Below are positions 44,061 to 54,018 of a stretch of 64,000 nucleotides of DNA, in pieces. Below the pieces are notes generated by a model. It was given only the letters and a program-made list of their open reading frames with translations. It ran no database searches and was not told where the DNA came from. The position numbers and the translations under genes were made by a program. Origin of the DNA: Flectonema sp. DT1601 (lineage: Eukaryota > Euglenozoa > Diplonemea > Diplonemida > Diplonemidae); NCBI GenBank assembly GCA_964019425.1, contig OZ025786.1, positions 496,001 through 560,000 of the forward strand, read 5' to 3'. Each line of letters opens with the position of its first letter. Positions within the stretch are counted from its first letter, which is position 1.

Positions 44061-47000
44061 ATGCGACGCCAATGTATAAAGATGCTTGCAAAGGGGAATA
44101 GTGTTGGACTTCAAAAAAGGTTCTCCCAAAATAGTGGAATTGAGTTTACTGATTTGGAATTAGAAGGGGGACAGTTTTTGGACATGTTTGAGAGTACCCC
44201 GTCTTTTGATGAGGAAAGGAAGAAGACAACAGTAGTGACCCCAAAGGTACCAGCAGTTACTCCAGAGCCCACTCCTCAACCTGAGGTTGTAAAGGAGAAT
44301 AAGATTCAGCCAAAGAAAGTTCCAAAAAGACCATCTTTCAAAACCTTTGACGCGCCTCCTCCATCGACCAAGAGTAGTGGAGGCACCTTTCATGAAGCCC
44401 CGCCACCACCGAAGGCTGATATGGACCAGAGGCAACAACAACAGCAGCGAAGACCATCTAGAGTCGCCCCCCAGGTGCAGGCAGTTGCTCACTCGCCACC
44501 ACCGCATCAGCCAGGTGAAGACCATTTTCACTTTCCACCATCGCCTCCGGATAGTAAAAAGGAAGATGTGCACACTCCTCCTCGTAGTGACCACGAAAGT
44601 CCTCAGCAACTACCTCCACCTCCGGAAATAAAAAAGGAAGATGTGCACACTCCTCCTCGTAGTGACCACGAAAGTCCTCAGCAACTACCTCCACCTCCGG
44701 AAATAAAAAAGGAAGATGTGCACACTCCTCCTCGTAGTGACCACGAAAGTCCTCAGCAACTACCTCCACCTCCGGAAATAAAAAAGGAAGATGTGCACAC
44801 CCCTCCTGCTAGTGACCACGTACCTTCCCAGCAACCACCTCCCCCTCCTTCGGGCCACTCAGTTACTCCTGCCCAGCCATCAGCTGTTGTTGAGGAAGTG
44901 CCTCCTCCTCCTACTGTGACAGCTCCTAAGGAAGCTCCATCTGTTGGTGTTGAAGAACGTTCTCTTCCCCCACCTCCGCTGTCATCTCAAACGATCATCT
45001 CTACTGGTGTACCACCACCATCTGTTGCAGATGCACAACCACCTCTACCTCCACCACCAATGTCATCAACAGCTTCACCCACGGCTACTGGAAATGTTTC
45101 AACTTCGGTTACACCTCCACCTTCAGCAACAATCACTTCGGCTGTTGGGGATGCTCAGCCTCCACCGCCTTCAGCAACAACTACTACTTCAGCTATTGAG
45201 GATGCTCCGCCTCCACCACCTTCAGCGACAACCACTTCAGCTGCTGAGGATGCTCCGCCTCCACCACCTTCAGCAACAACTACCTCAGCTTTTGGGGATG
45301 CTCCGCCTCCACCGCCTTCAGCAACAACCACTACTTCAGCTATTGAGGATGCTCCGCCTCCACCACCTTCAGCAACAACCACTACTTCAGCTCCGCCTCC
45401 ACCACCTTCAGCGACAACCACTTCAGCTGTTGGGGATGCTCAGCCTCCACCACCTTCAGCAACAACCACTTCGGCTGCTGAGGATGCTCCGCCTCCGCCA
45501 CCTTCAGCGACAACCACTTCAGCTGCTGAGGATGCTCCGCCTCCACCACCTTCAGCGACAACCACTTCAGCTGTTGGGGATGCTCCGCCTCCGCCACCTT
45601 CAGCAACAACCACCTCAGCTGTTGGGGATGCTCAGCCTCCACCACCTTCAGCAACAACCACTTCGGCTGCTGAGGATGCTCCGCCTCCGCCACCTTCAGC
45701 GACAACCACTTCAGCTGCTGAGGATGCTCCGCCTCCGCCACCTTCAGCAACAACCACCTCAGCTGTTGGGGATGCTCAGCCTCCACCACCTTCAGCAACA
45801 ACCACTTCAGCTGCTGAGGATGCTCCGCCTCCACCACCTTCAGCGACAACCACTTCAGCTGCTGAGGATGCTCCGCCTCCTCTACCTTCAGCTTCAGCTG
45901 CTGAGGATGTTCCGCCTCCACCGCCTTCAGCAACAACCACTTCAGCTGTTGAGGATGTTCCGCCTCCGCCTCCACCGCCTTCAGCAACAACCACTTCAGT
46001 TGTTGAGGATGTTCCTCCGCCTCCTCCACCTTCAGCAACAACCACTTCAGCCGCCAAGGGAACGGTGTGGGGCAGTCTGAAAAGCAAAAAGCAGAAAACA
46101 GAACAAGTACAGAAGAGAGCTGTATTCAAGGCGAAGGCAGACCCGCAAAAGAAGGAAGCTGAGTTAGCATCTGAAGAAGTGCAGAAAACAGCAGCCGAAG
46201 CGACACTTCTGAAGGAAGACGTAAAGGACGTAGAAAAGGTCGACAAAACAACGGATGGTGAGGGTTTGAAAAAGACGTTGAATGCGACACTTCCGGAAGA
46301 AGACGTCAAAATCGTTGCAGAGAATGATAAACCGGAAAGAGTTTCAGAACCCGTATCTTCATCAGTCGAGGACAAGGTCATTAAGAAGTCGACAATGGAA
46401 CAAAATGAGGAATCTCTTCCATTGCAACAGGAAAAGGATATAGTACAAAAGGGAATGGAGGCAACGAAATTAAAAATGGCTGCGGAAACTGTTGAAAGAC
46501 GTAAAAAACAAACAGCTCCAACACCACCACCGACATCAACTGATACAGAAACTGAAAGTAACAAAACTAAAGATGAGGGGACAGAAGTCGCAATATTAGA
46601 AAAAACTATTCAAATCTATAAGGGAATTACACTCTTCCTCTTCATGATTATTATTATTTCATTCGTATGTTCGTTCACAATGTTTAACGCAATAAATAAT
46701 AGTCTACATGTTCGAAAGAAAATAAACACACAAAAACAGGGAAATTTCAGTTCATCTTCTGGGAAACCGGAAATGCCAATACTTGAGAGCAGTGATAAAC
46801 CAGATGATGAAACAAACGACGCAAAGGAAGCTGATAAATCTAAACCTGTGATTTCAGAAGCGCAAATGGCACTACGGACTGCAGATGAGATGGCAGTACA
46901 GGAGTTTGAAGCCAGCAAGGTATATTTTAAAAAAAAGAATTTTCTTTTTTTTTTTTAGAAAAAAAAAAACCAATATTAAAAACAAAAATACAAACAGACA

Positions 47001-47066
47001 CTGCTACCTCTGGTATTATATACGATCCCAGCAGTTAAAATTATATGCTCCTTATGGGGAGGGTAG
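44061..47066 (+). CDS. Proline-rich tandem-repeat protein with C-terminal membrane helix
   Basis: Exons 44061-46919 and probably 46998-47066 (donor GTATAT, acceptor CAAACAG) give 975 residues. A short N-terminal unique part precedes four 25-residue repeats (KKEDVHTPPRSDHESPQQLPPPPEI) and about 18-20 copies of a 16-residue repeat (SATTTSAAEDAPPPPP). A Lys/Glu-rich helical region, one strong hydrophobic helix (LFLFMIIIISFVCSF, ~857-880), and a short tail follow. If intron 1 is spliced the tail ends in TLLPLVLYTIPAVKIICSLW, a possible second helix; unspliced it ends in a low-complexity KKKNFLFFF. PPPPP blocks are typical ligands of profilin, SH3, WW and EVH1 domains, so a membrane-anchored actin-linked scaffold is conceivable. 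No signal peptide seen; no family recognised. Confidence 0.7.
44556..44855 (+). repeat. Four 75-bp coding repeats (25 residues)
   Basis: The marker ATGTGCACAC recurs at 44566, 44641, 44716 and 44791, exactly 75 bp apart. The copies are almost identical except the last, which has ..PPASDHVPSQQ.. . In-frame expansion within the proline-rich membrane-protein gene. Confidence 0.93.
45105..46055 (+). repeat. About 20 tandem 48-bp units (SATTTSAAEDAPPPPP)
   Basis: Units of 16 residues with variants AAED, AVGD, AIED and AFGD before the proline block. Higher-order blocks of several units recur (AAED-AAED-AVGD), which implies duplication of multi-unit segments. The last units near 45,890-46,030 carry deletions or extra prolines. 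The minus strand is open across the array simply because of the repeat composition. Confidence 0.92.
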
Positions 47067-47434
47067 ACATAAGTTATTGGTGTGCTGCCTTAAACATTCT
47101 CTGCAGTGGAAATCACTGTTGGAGACCAGTTATGTTTCTTTCTCAGAAACCATCTGATTTTGATTTTTGATATTTGGCAATTTTTCGACAATCGCAGTGT
47201 TGCTCAAGTCCAATAGTGTCAACAACGATTTTACGATACGATCATTATAAATCACTTATAGAAATAGTCGCTAAACATATTTCTTTTATATCAGTACATT
47301 AGAAGGGAAATGTTGAGGGAGGTTGTGGTGTTGTAGTTTTTAATAACCGTGATGTGATATGCATGGTTACTCAACTTGTTGATTGTTTTCTTTTAAAATT
47401 ATCTTCCAGCAGTTTAAACAAAATCGAATATCCG
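47067..47434. other. Intergenic
   Basis: Mixed A/T-rich sequence. A probable acceptor (TTCCAGCAG, ending 47,412) lies 23 bases before the kinase ATG. No ORF supported. Confidence 0.6.
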
Positions 47435-49540
47435 ATGAAGCTGCCCGGATTGGACTTGCAATTCACTGGTGGGAGTGGGCGGAGAAACTTAGCGTCTCCG
47501 CAGCCACCAACCAGAAGGCAACGAACGATGAGCGCGCGTTGTGTTCCGAGGAGAGAAATGAGTTGGTCTCCAGCAACACCACAAGCGACAAGAAAGCACA
47601 GCGCACAATCACGGAGGGCAAATTCGAAAGCTGCGGGAAGAGAACGAAGGCCACTTTGCGACACCGGAAAAGCTGTCAGCGGGTCCGCTTTATTAGCAAA
47701 GAGAGGATCACCGAGTCCAAATATTAGAACAAGAAGCGTAGGACTCTCACCCTCAGCAACCAGACGAAGAGTTGCTAATGTCACTCCAAAGGCACCTAAA
47801 CGTAAACACCTTTCTGATGCAACAACTCGTCTTCTTGATAGTATTCTTTCTGAACTAAAACAACGAGATAGGACAACAACTCCTACCGTTAGCAGTTATA
47901 ACATCGATAAAGCTCCGAGAACACCCCGAGCAAGGACACCAAGTAGACTAAGCGGATCTAATTACAATCAACGGGAGAGTAGATCTCCGCATCAATTGTA
48001 TAGTAGAAAACCTCCAATGCTGTCATCTATTTCACAGAGCCCGACAAGGCAAAAGGGAAATTATGCTTCAGCAGTGATGCCGTCACCACGTCATGGATCT
48101 CCATTTCCACCTGTTTCGACACCAAGAAGGCCTTCAGTTAGAGAGCGGGGGAACTCTGCTAACCTACCTGTCCCAAGTCATATTAGTAATTTAAAATGTA
48201 CCTGGTCTGCTCCTGGTCAAGAACAATCTGATTATGGAAATGGAGGATACCTTCGAGTTCATCGAGGAATGAGAATGGGTACAGATGGAAGATATCACTT
48301 AATAAGTAAACTTGGTTGGGGTGAATTCAGTACCGTTTGGTTGGCCTATGATGAACAAGCAGATATTTCTGAAGGTGATTGCGCCAACATACAATTTGTA
48401 GCGATAAAGATTTCAAAATGTGGAAGTAGTGTTTTATCAAGTACAAAGGATGAAGTGACACTTTTAAAACATATTTCTAAACATGTTCCAAAGTCACAAT
48501 CAAGTCAACTCACCACCTTACTGGATGCCTTTGAACACAATGGAAACCATGGAATTCATATATGCATGGTACTTCCTGTCTTAGGTCAAAATATACTTTG
48601 TCTTGTTGAACAAGGTCACCGTCATAAAATTTCAATTGAAACAGCTTCTAGTAGAGGCAGACGTACTTCTGAAGACTTACACTTCGTTAAACAAACTATC
48701 AGAGATACTCTACGGGGTCTTGCTGCACTAAATAGGATTCACGTTGTGCACACAGATTTGAAACCTGAAAACATTTTATTATCATCTGTTAGTCAAAGAG
48801 TTAGAAAAGAGATGAGAGCATACCAAGACTCAATGACTCATAACGGTAAGAAGTGGAGTAAATGGCAGCTTGTTGATACTTCAGAAGCAGGTTCTGGAAG
48901 TCAGAGTGCTGGTGCTCCGAAAGTTAAAGTTTCTGACTTTGGATTATCGTTCTTGTTGGATCCGAAATATTCAGGAAGTAATTCCACCTTTACTTATTCA
49001 AATAAGATTGATGTCAATCAACCAGGTATAGCTGTCAATAAGAATGGCGTAACAATGCAAACACGAGAATATCGCGCACCTGAAGTCATCAACGGAGCAG
49101 ACTTCACCTGCACAACCGACGTTTGGTCGGTTGGTTGCATTGCTTATGAACTTGTGACGGGTAACTTTTTGATGGATCCAAAGAAGTCACTTTCAAGTAA
49201 TAGTCCTCCAAAACCTGAAGATGAAATAAACATTGATCATTGGTGTATGATTCAACAATTACTGTCAGGTAGGGTTAATCCTTCTATTCCAAAAGGAAAG
49301 TACACGAAGCGTTACTTTCATTCTGATGGTCGCTTTCGTCACAACAGCCGCATGGCTGCGAGGTACAATCGCAGAAATCTAGAAGCTGAGTTGCAGAAAT
49401 TTCTGCCTGCCTCAGAAGTTCAAGATTTCACATCATTTGTGTACACCTGTTTGGGAACTCAAAACCCGATGGAAAGACCAACAGCTGAAGCCTGCCTCAG
49501 ACATCCATGGCTTCAAACTGATGCTTGTAGAAGACTTTAG
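47435..49540 (+). CDS. SRPK-like serine/threonine protein kinase
   Basis: 701 residues, single exon. The N-terminal ~270 residues are Arg/Ser/Pro-rich and disordered. The kinase domain starts near residue 282 (GRYHLISKLGWGEFSTVW) with VAIKISK, then VVHTDLKPENILL near 437 (HTDLKPEN in place of HRDLKPEN is a hallmark of SR-protein kinases), VSDFGLS near 500, TREYRAPEVI near 541 and TDVWSVGCIAYELVTG. As in SRPKs, the catalytic domain is interrupted by a spacer (about 450-495: KKWSKWQ.. to GSQSAGAP) between the catalytic loop and DFG, and it ends with the conserved RHPWL. SRPKs phosphorylate RS domains of splicing factors. ATG 47435 is chosen because it is the first after a clear acceptor; the upstream in-frame residues look like leader sequence. 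Confidence 0.88.
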   Translation: MKLPGLDLQFTGGSGRRNLASPQPPTRRQRTMSARCVPRREMSWSPATPQATRKHSAQSRRANSKAAGRERRPLCDTGKAVSGSALLAKRGSPSPNIRTRSVGLSPSATRRRVANVTPKAPKRKHLSDATTRLLDSILSELKQRDRTTTPTVSSYNIDKAPRTPRARTPSRLSGSNYNQRESRSPHQLYSRKPPMLSSISQSPTRQKGNYASAVMPSPRHGSPFPPVSTPRRPSVRERGNSANLPVPSHISNLKCTWSAPGQEQSDYGNGGYLRVHRGMRMGTDGRYHLISKLGWGEFSTVWLAYDEQADISEGDCANIQFVAIKISKCGSSVLSSTKDEVTLLKHISKHVPKSQSSQLTTLLDAFEHNGNHGIHICMVLPVLGQNILCLVEQGHRHKISIETASSRGRRTSEDLHFVKQTIRDTLRGLAALNRIHVVHTDLKPENILLSSVSQRVRKEMRAYQDSMTHNGKKWSKWQLVDTSEAGSGSQSAGAPKVKVSDFGLSFLLDPKYSGSNSTFTYSNKIDVNQPGIAVNKNGVTMQTREYRAPEVINGADFTCTTDVWSVGCIAYELVTGNFLMDPKKSLSSNSPPKPEDEINIDHWCMIQQLLSGRVNPSIPKGKYTKRYFHSDGRFRHNSRMAARYNRRNLEAELQKFLPASEVQDFTSFVYTCLGTQNPMERPTAEACLRHPWLQTDACRRL

Positions 49541-50119
49541 TTATGTTATTCGATTGTTTTTTAGGTTAAAATAATAATAAGAAGAGGAAGAACGGTTTTT
49601 TTTATATATTTTTTTACTATTGTGCGATATTAGTGTTGTCATCAACACGTACCGATCTTTTTTTGTATTGTAGATGTTTTTCTTTTTTACCCCGTGTCAT
49701 ATAGTCCTTTCTTTGTTATCTTTTGCTCAAAAAAAATGCATCCATCAGACTCCTTGAGTTTTATGGTACTGCTTGGTGGTAAGCTCTATTAAGGTACTTT
49801 GGTGGACTCGCTATCTTCTTTGCAGTAATTTGCTTTTTTTGATCTTTTGCAATTATTTTCGGCAATAGAATTTTTTTTTTTTTTATGAAAAAAAAAGCCC
49901 CCCCCCACTCATCCCAATCTTCCCTTCACATAGTATTGTAATTTAATTGTACTTTCGTTCGTAGTTTTTCACAAATTCCCCTTGTAACTCAAAAAAAAAA
50001 AAAAAAAAAGTTTAGTTTTTCCTCCATTGTACCTTCCTTTGTATGTTTTTGGTTTCAAATTAATTTTAACAAAATAATGATCTCTAAACAGGAAAAAATA
50101 ATTTAAAATAAATAAATAA
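49541..50119. other. Intergenic
   Basis: T-rich 3' UTR, a C run at 49,898-49,906 and an A run at 49,990-50,009. Acceptor-like CTAAACAG ends at 50,092, before the next ATG. No ORF supported. Confidence 0.6.
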
Positions 50120-50812
50120 ATGAGTGACATCAATTCAATAGAACCCAGTAATGATTGCGATCAGGTAAGTCCATGTACAGAGTGCGAGGTTTGTGGAGTC
50201 ATATCGATTGTGAATTTTGGTGATGAAGAACTGACAGATAACAAGTGCCGACAGTGTTTTGAAAGACACATCTCAAGTCGCCTACATTACATTCCATACA
50301 AAGTTGATGGAATTATAAAATGGGTATCTGAGAGACGATTAACAATTATATTAATACTCAGTTGGATTCTAGGAATTAACATCGGTATATCAATAAGCAC
50401 ACACTACAGCAGTACTTGTGAGCAACAGATTAAATGGATGGCTGTGTCTTTTTATTGTCATATCTTAGCCACGTTATTTTTGATTTCTTTTATATTTATT
50501 AAAAGGTTTTCTCGGTTGGTGTTTATGTTGCCTCCATTCGCCTGTGTTGTTTACTTTTTGCATTTCTGGTCCTTCTCGGTTCCATACACGAACTCTACTT
50601 GCACTACACTCACATATAGTAGAACAGCTACACAAGTGATGCTGGTATCTTTTGATGTTATTATCGTTATGTGGTTATTATGCTTCTGGAGAAGCTATTG
50701 GGTGAGGAAGCAAGTTGGAGAGGTAAATGAAGGGATGAGCTGCAAGACACTTTCTGTTGAGAAAGACATTGGGTTATTAGAGATGGATGATCACTCTAAC
50801 TATCTGGAATAG
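50120..50812 (+). CDS. Four-helix membrane protein with N-terminal Cys-pair motif
   Basis: 230 residues, single exon. The N-terminal cytosolic part has two cysteine pairs (CTECEVC and CRQC), possibly a small zinc-binding site. Four hydrophobic helices follow (about 75-95, 108-130, 135-155 and 172-195), with conserved-looking Cys in the loops. The C-terminal tail is acidic and ends LEMDDHSNYLE. No known family recognised. The next gene encodes a protein of similar size and topology with a similar end, so the two may be distant tandem paralogues. Confidence 0.65.
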   Translation: MSDINSIEPSNDCDQVSPCTECEVCGVISIVNFGDEELTDNKCRQCFERHISSRLHYIPYKVDGIIKWVSERRLTIILILSWILGINIGISISTHYSSTCEQQIKWMAVSFYCHILATLFLISFIFIKRFSRLVFMLPPFACVVYFLHFWSFSVPYTNSTCTTLTYSRTATQVMLVSFDVIIVMWLLCFWRSYWVRKQVGEVNEGMSCKTLSVEKDIGLLEMDDHSNYLE

Positions 50813-51058
50813 TTAACGTGAACCGTCTCTATGTTTTTATTCACTTTTATCTATACTAAAATTAATAATACTACTTAGAATAGTGTTGTCGTAACGAACA
50901 CGACGTTATCTCATTTCTCGTTCTGTTGTTTCTTTCAATTTTTGTTTGTTTGTTTGGTTTCATCTGCAAAATAGAAAACACAAAGATCTTAATATACATA
51001 ATATCTTCTTATCATCATCATCATCATCATCGTCATCATCACAGAACATTTCCAAAAA

Positions 51059-51703
51059 ATGGTATTCCGATGGTTGAAGAGATTGCTCTTACCGAAAGAC
51101 CGACCTTCACCGTTGCTGTTTTTTGTTGGATTTATGTTAAATTTTATTGTTGTCGTCGTTGTTGGTTCAGCTCTACAGGAATCTATGGTAAACGCCTACG
51201 CTGATTGTAGCAGACCAAGACAATGGTTGGGAACAACAGCAGCAATTGCTGGCGGTAATATGGTATTTATGTTCTACTTGGCGGTGGTTGTTCATAAAAG
51301 AACAACTAAGAACCCCAGCAGTCCGAGGTCATACAAAGATAAAGTTATCTTTAACATACTTCTCTATGATAATGGAGTTTATATTTACGCATTGACATCT
51401 TTATTCATGTTCTCTTGGAATACGGTTTCTGCTTCCGGCCCTTCGTATGCTGGTGGAGGTGGTGTTATATTTTCAGCTTGCGAATACTTAAACGATAAAG
51501 TGCAACTGTGTAGAGTTGTGATGTGGTTTTATCTAATTGGTGTTGTTGTTGCTTTCGCTGCTTGTTTCCTTTCTCTTCCGAGACCAGTTAAGGAAACTGC
51601 TAGGAGATCTGCGAACTTCGAACAAGCAAAAAAGAGCAACCACGACACTGACATCAGTATCCTTCACATAGAAAGCGATCATGAGATGGATGTGCTCGAA
51701 TAG
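51059..51703 (+). CDS. Four-helix membrane protein, possible paralogue of the preceding gene
   Basis: 214 residues, single exon. Helices lie at about 20-42, 57-80, 100-125 and 157-178. The second helix and its flank (DCSRPRQWLGTT....VVHKR) can be aligned with the upstream neighbour (TCEQQIKWMAVS....FIKR), and both proteins end in an acidic tail with LE as the last two residues (ESDHEMDVLE). It lacks the N-terminal Cys pairs of the neighbour. Acceptor-like ATCACAG at 51,043 precedes the ATG. Function unknown. Confidence 0.65.
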   Translation: MVFRWLKRLLLPKDRPSPLLFFVGFMLNFIVVVVVGSALQESMVNAYADCSRPRQWLGTTAAIAGGNMVFMFYLAVVVHKRTTKNPSSPRSYKDKVIFNILLYDNGVYIYALTSLFMFSWNTVSASGPSYAGGGGVIFSACEYLNDKVQLCRVVMWFYLIGVVVAFAACFLSLPRPVKETARRSANFEQAKKSNHDTDISILHIESDHEMDVLE

Positions 51704-52126
51704 GAGGGAGGAAACTGAAACTTTGCTATTCTTAATTGAAAAGACATTTAATACGAACAAACAAAAAAAAAAAAAAAAAAAAGAAATGAAAATAAAACAA
51801 AAATAAATAAGAAAAGATGACGCATATCATTGATACAGCAAACCTTCATAGGTCTGGTTTCGTCTTGTTTGTGGTTCAGTTTAGTTCAGGTTTTTTTTTT
51901 TTTTTTTCCCCCTTTTTAATTTTATTCTTTATTTTCATCTCCTACTACCGAAAAATACTTTATGTTATTTCAGTTATTTTGTTAGTACAGCTTCAAGGTA
52001 GTTAAGAAATATTTCTATTTTTAATTATTACGGTAGAAACTGTTTGTAATTATTATTACAATTCCAGGTGGGGAAAGGATATCAAAAAAAAAAAAAAAAA
52101 AAAAAAGAAAAGAAATTTTAAATACA
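51704..52126. other. Intergenic
   Basis: A and T runs (51,764-51,782, 51,892-51,907 and 52,085-52,106). Acceptor-like ATTCCAG ends at 52,069. No ORF supported. Confidence 0.6.
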
Positions 52127-53515
52127 ATGTCAGGATGGTTAACAGTTGAAATCCTCCAGGGAAAGGACATCGAACTAACGAACTTACTCAGAGGCGGTAA
52201 GAGCTTCATTGGAGTACAATGTCCTATGGTAGCAGGAGAGGGTAAGGGATCTTTTGAAACCCCAAAGATGAAGGGAAAGAATCCGTACTACGCAACCAAA
52301 GAAGTTATGCAAACGAAAAAAGAAGATGGTGAGATTACAATTGAACTGAGAGAAGACGCCTTGATTGGATCAGAATTAAAAGGCTCGCACAAGATAAACG
52401 TATCACGTAAAGGTGACGGATTATCAGGATCTACGTGGTTTAATCTCGGGAAGGGAACTGTTTTTGTTAAATGGAATTCAAGTTTTTCACCAGTCGGAAA
52501 CTTATTCGCATCAACAGCAGAAGTAATTCCACCTCCTCCTCCACAAACAGACTTTGCAATGGGTCTTTTACAGGCAGAAATAGGAAGAGTATCAGGACAC
52601 GGCTATAATCTCCTTCTTCCATATTGGTGGTTAAATGAACGTTGGACTTGGTCAACACCTTACGAAAGTATGTTCGTGTTGTTACTTGGTTCGTTGGTGT
52701 TTTATTATAATGTTTTTCATTGGGCTTTTCCATTATTCTTATTTCTCTGTCTAATGAAAAGTTACTACATCAGAGTTCGTTATGGACCAGCTCAAGAGGA
52801 GATTGCAGCCTTAGGATTCCTAGACAGCGTTGGATGGGTAAATGAAACTCTGCAGGTAACTCAGACCTCATTAACTCAAACTAATGATACATTAGATTCG
52901 GTATCAGCTCTGTTTACTTGGGAGAATCAACCTGTCTCAAAGATACTCACCTTTACAATGTTGGGATGTTTATTAGCTCACTTCGTTGGTTTATTCCCAA
53001 GTTGGAATTATATATTTCTACTTATTTGGGTTTACCTTTTTACTTACTTTCCATTGTCAGTGTATGCCCCACAGCTGTACACAGCGCTGTTGCCTCAGAA
53101 CTTTATCTTCTCTGTTGTTAAGTTGTTCGTAAAGCCAAAAGGATTCACAACAGAGATTACTACTGATGATGTTCTTCCTATTAGAGCTGTTTGTATTCCT
53201 ACGCAGGATGAAGTTGGTGGGTCAGTTAAATTTAAAATCATGACTACCTTTACTGATGGACGTCCGCCAGCTGAAGTTAGACATAGGTACTCTGAATTTG
53301 ATTTCTTAAAACAGAGATTGGCTCTCACTGATCCAACACTTGTTGTGAAAGGATTCCCAGGTAAGACTGCTTTCAAAGTCAAAGGAGAAGCTTTAAATGC
53401 TCGTCGAAGGGATCTTGAGCTTTGGCTTAACCAAACAGTTGTCAAATCGAACACTTCGAGGGGAGCTCCGTTAAGGTCACCGATATTTGCATTTCTGACT
53501 TCAGCATCTGCTTAA
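52127..53515 (+). CDS. C2 - membrane hairpin - PX domain protein
   Basis: 462 residues, single exon. Residues 1-115 look like a C2 domain (WLTVEILQGKDI at the first strand; the calcium-binding Asp loops are not convincing). Two hydrophobic hairpins follow: about 184-210 (FVLLLGSLVFYYNVFHWAFPLFLFL) and, after a WENQPVSK motif, about 270-315 (ILTFTMLGCLLAHFV..WNYIFLLIWVYLFTYF). The W-[E/D]-N-P..helix..helix pattern resembles the C-terminal membrane region of MCTP and GRAMD4-type ER proteins. The last ~110 residues are a PX domain (PPAEVRHRYSEFDFLKQRL, VVKGFPGK), which binds phosphoinositides. This order suggests an ER-anchored tether that binds a second membrane (inference). Confidence 0.72.
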   Translation: MSGWLTVEILQGKDIELTNLLRGGKSFIGVQCPMVAGEGKGSFETPKMKGKNPYYATKEVMQTKKEDGEITIELREDALIGSELKGSHKINVSRKGDGLSGSTWFNLGKGTVFVKWNSSFSPVGNLFASTAEVIPPPPPQTDFAMGLLQAEIGRVSGHGYNLLLPYWWLNERWTWSTPYESMFVLLLGSLVFYYNVFHWAFPLFLFLCLMKSYYIRVRYGPAQEEIAALGFLDSVGWVNETLQVTQTSLTQTNDTLDSVSALFTWENQPVSKILTFTMLGCLLAHFVGLFPSWNYIFLLIWVYLFTYFPLSVYAPQLYTALLPQNFIFSVVKLFVKPKGFTTEITTDDVLPIRAVCIPTQDEVGGSVKFKIMTTFTDGRPPAEVRHRYSEFDFLKQRLALTDPTLVVKGFPGKTAFKVKGEALNARRRDLELWLNQTVVKSNTSRGAPLRSPIFAFLTSASA

Positions 53516-54018
53516 ATAGTTCCTCCGACTTCAACTATTGAGAGAGCTGCTGGTTAGTCGACAGTCGATTGATTACAATTTATGTGTCTGAATTAATAAT
53601 TCCTGATGACAGACACCATTGTGTGGAGTGTGCTTCTTTTAATCGTTTATTTTGTCTCGTCCTTCACTCAGGTTTCATCGTTCGGTTTGTATTTCAATAT
53701 GACGTTGTCAGAATAGCGCACAGATTCTCATCTTACTACGTAAAACGTATGCTTCCTGCAGATGTCTGTACTCGCTAGGCTGGATAAGGTCATGAATCGC
53801 ACACTATTCCTACAACGTCTTTTTTCGTTTTATGAAATTAATCAAAAAAAAAAAAAAAAATGATAAGAAATGAAGTTATGGTACTTCTTCGTCTTATTTA
53901 TTATTGTTTTTTTTTTTTTTTTTCTTTTTCGGAGAACCAGTGCCAGAAAAAAAAAAAAAAGAGTTATATTTTTTATTACCACCTCTACTATTCGTTCTTT
54001 AAGTCTGTTCACACCAAC
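53516..54018. other. Intergenic
   Basis: 3' UTR with mixed sequence to 53,800, then A and T runs (53,844-53,860, 53,907-53,923 and 53,947-53,960) and a pyrimidine-rich leader with CTTTAAG just before the next ATG. A 69-codon frame at 53,569-53,778 has no support. Confidence 0.55.

Noticed and set aside
45105-46080. Minus-strand frames of Glu/His/Gln-rich or Gly-rich protein
   Set aside because: These are shadows of the 48-bp proline-rich repeat on the + strand.
53569-53778. 69-codon + strand ORF after the PX protein
   Set aside because: It has no homology I recognise, begins with a weak start in 3' UTR sequence and lacks an upstream acceptor.
53860-54018. N-terminal extension of the ankyrin/ubiquitin-like protein
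   Set aside because: It is made of translated T and A runs (CFFFFFSF, KKKKK) and precedes the leader-like sequence; the ubiquitin-like domain starts at ATG 54019.
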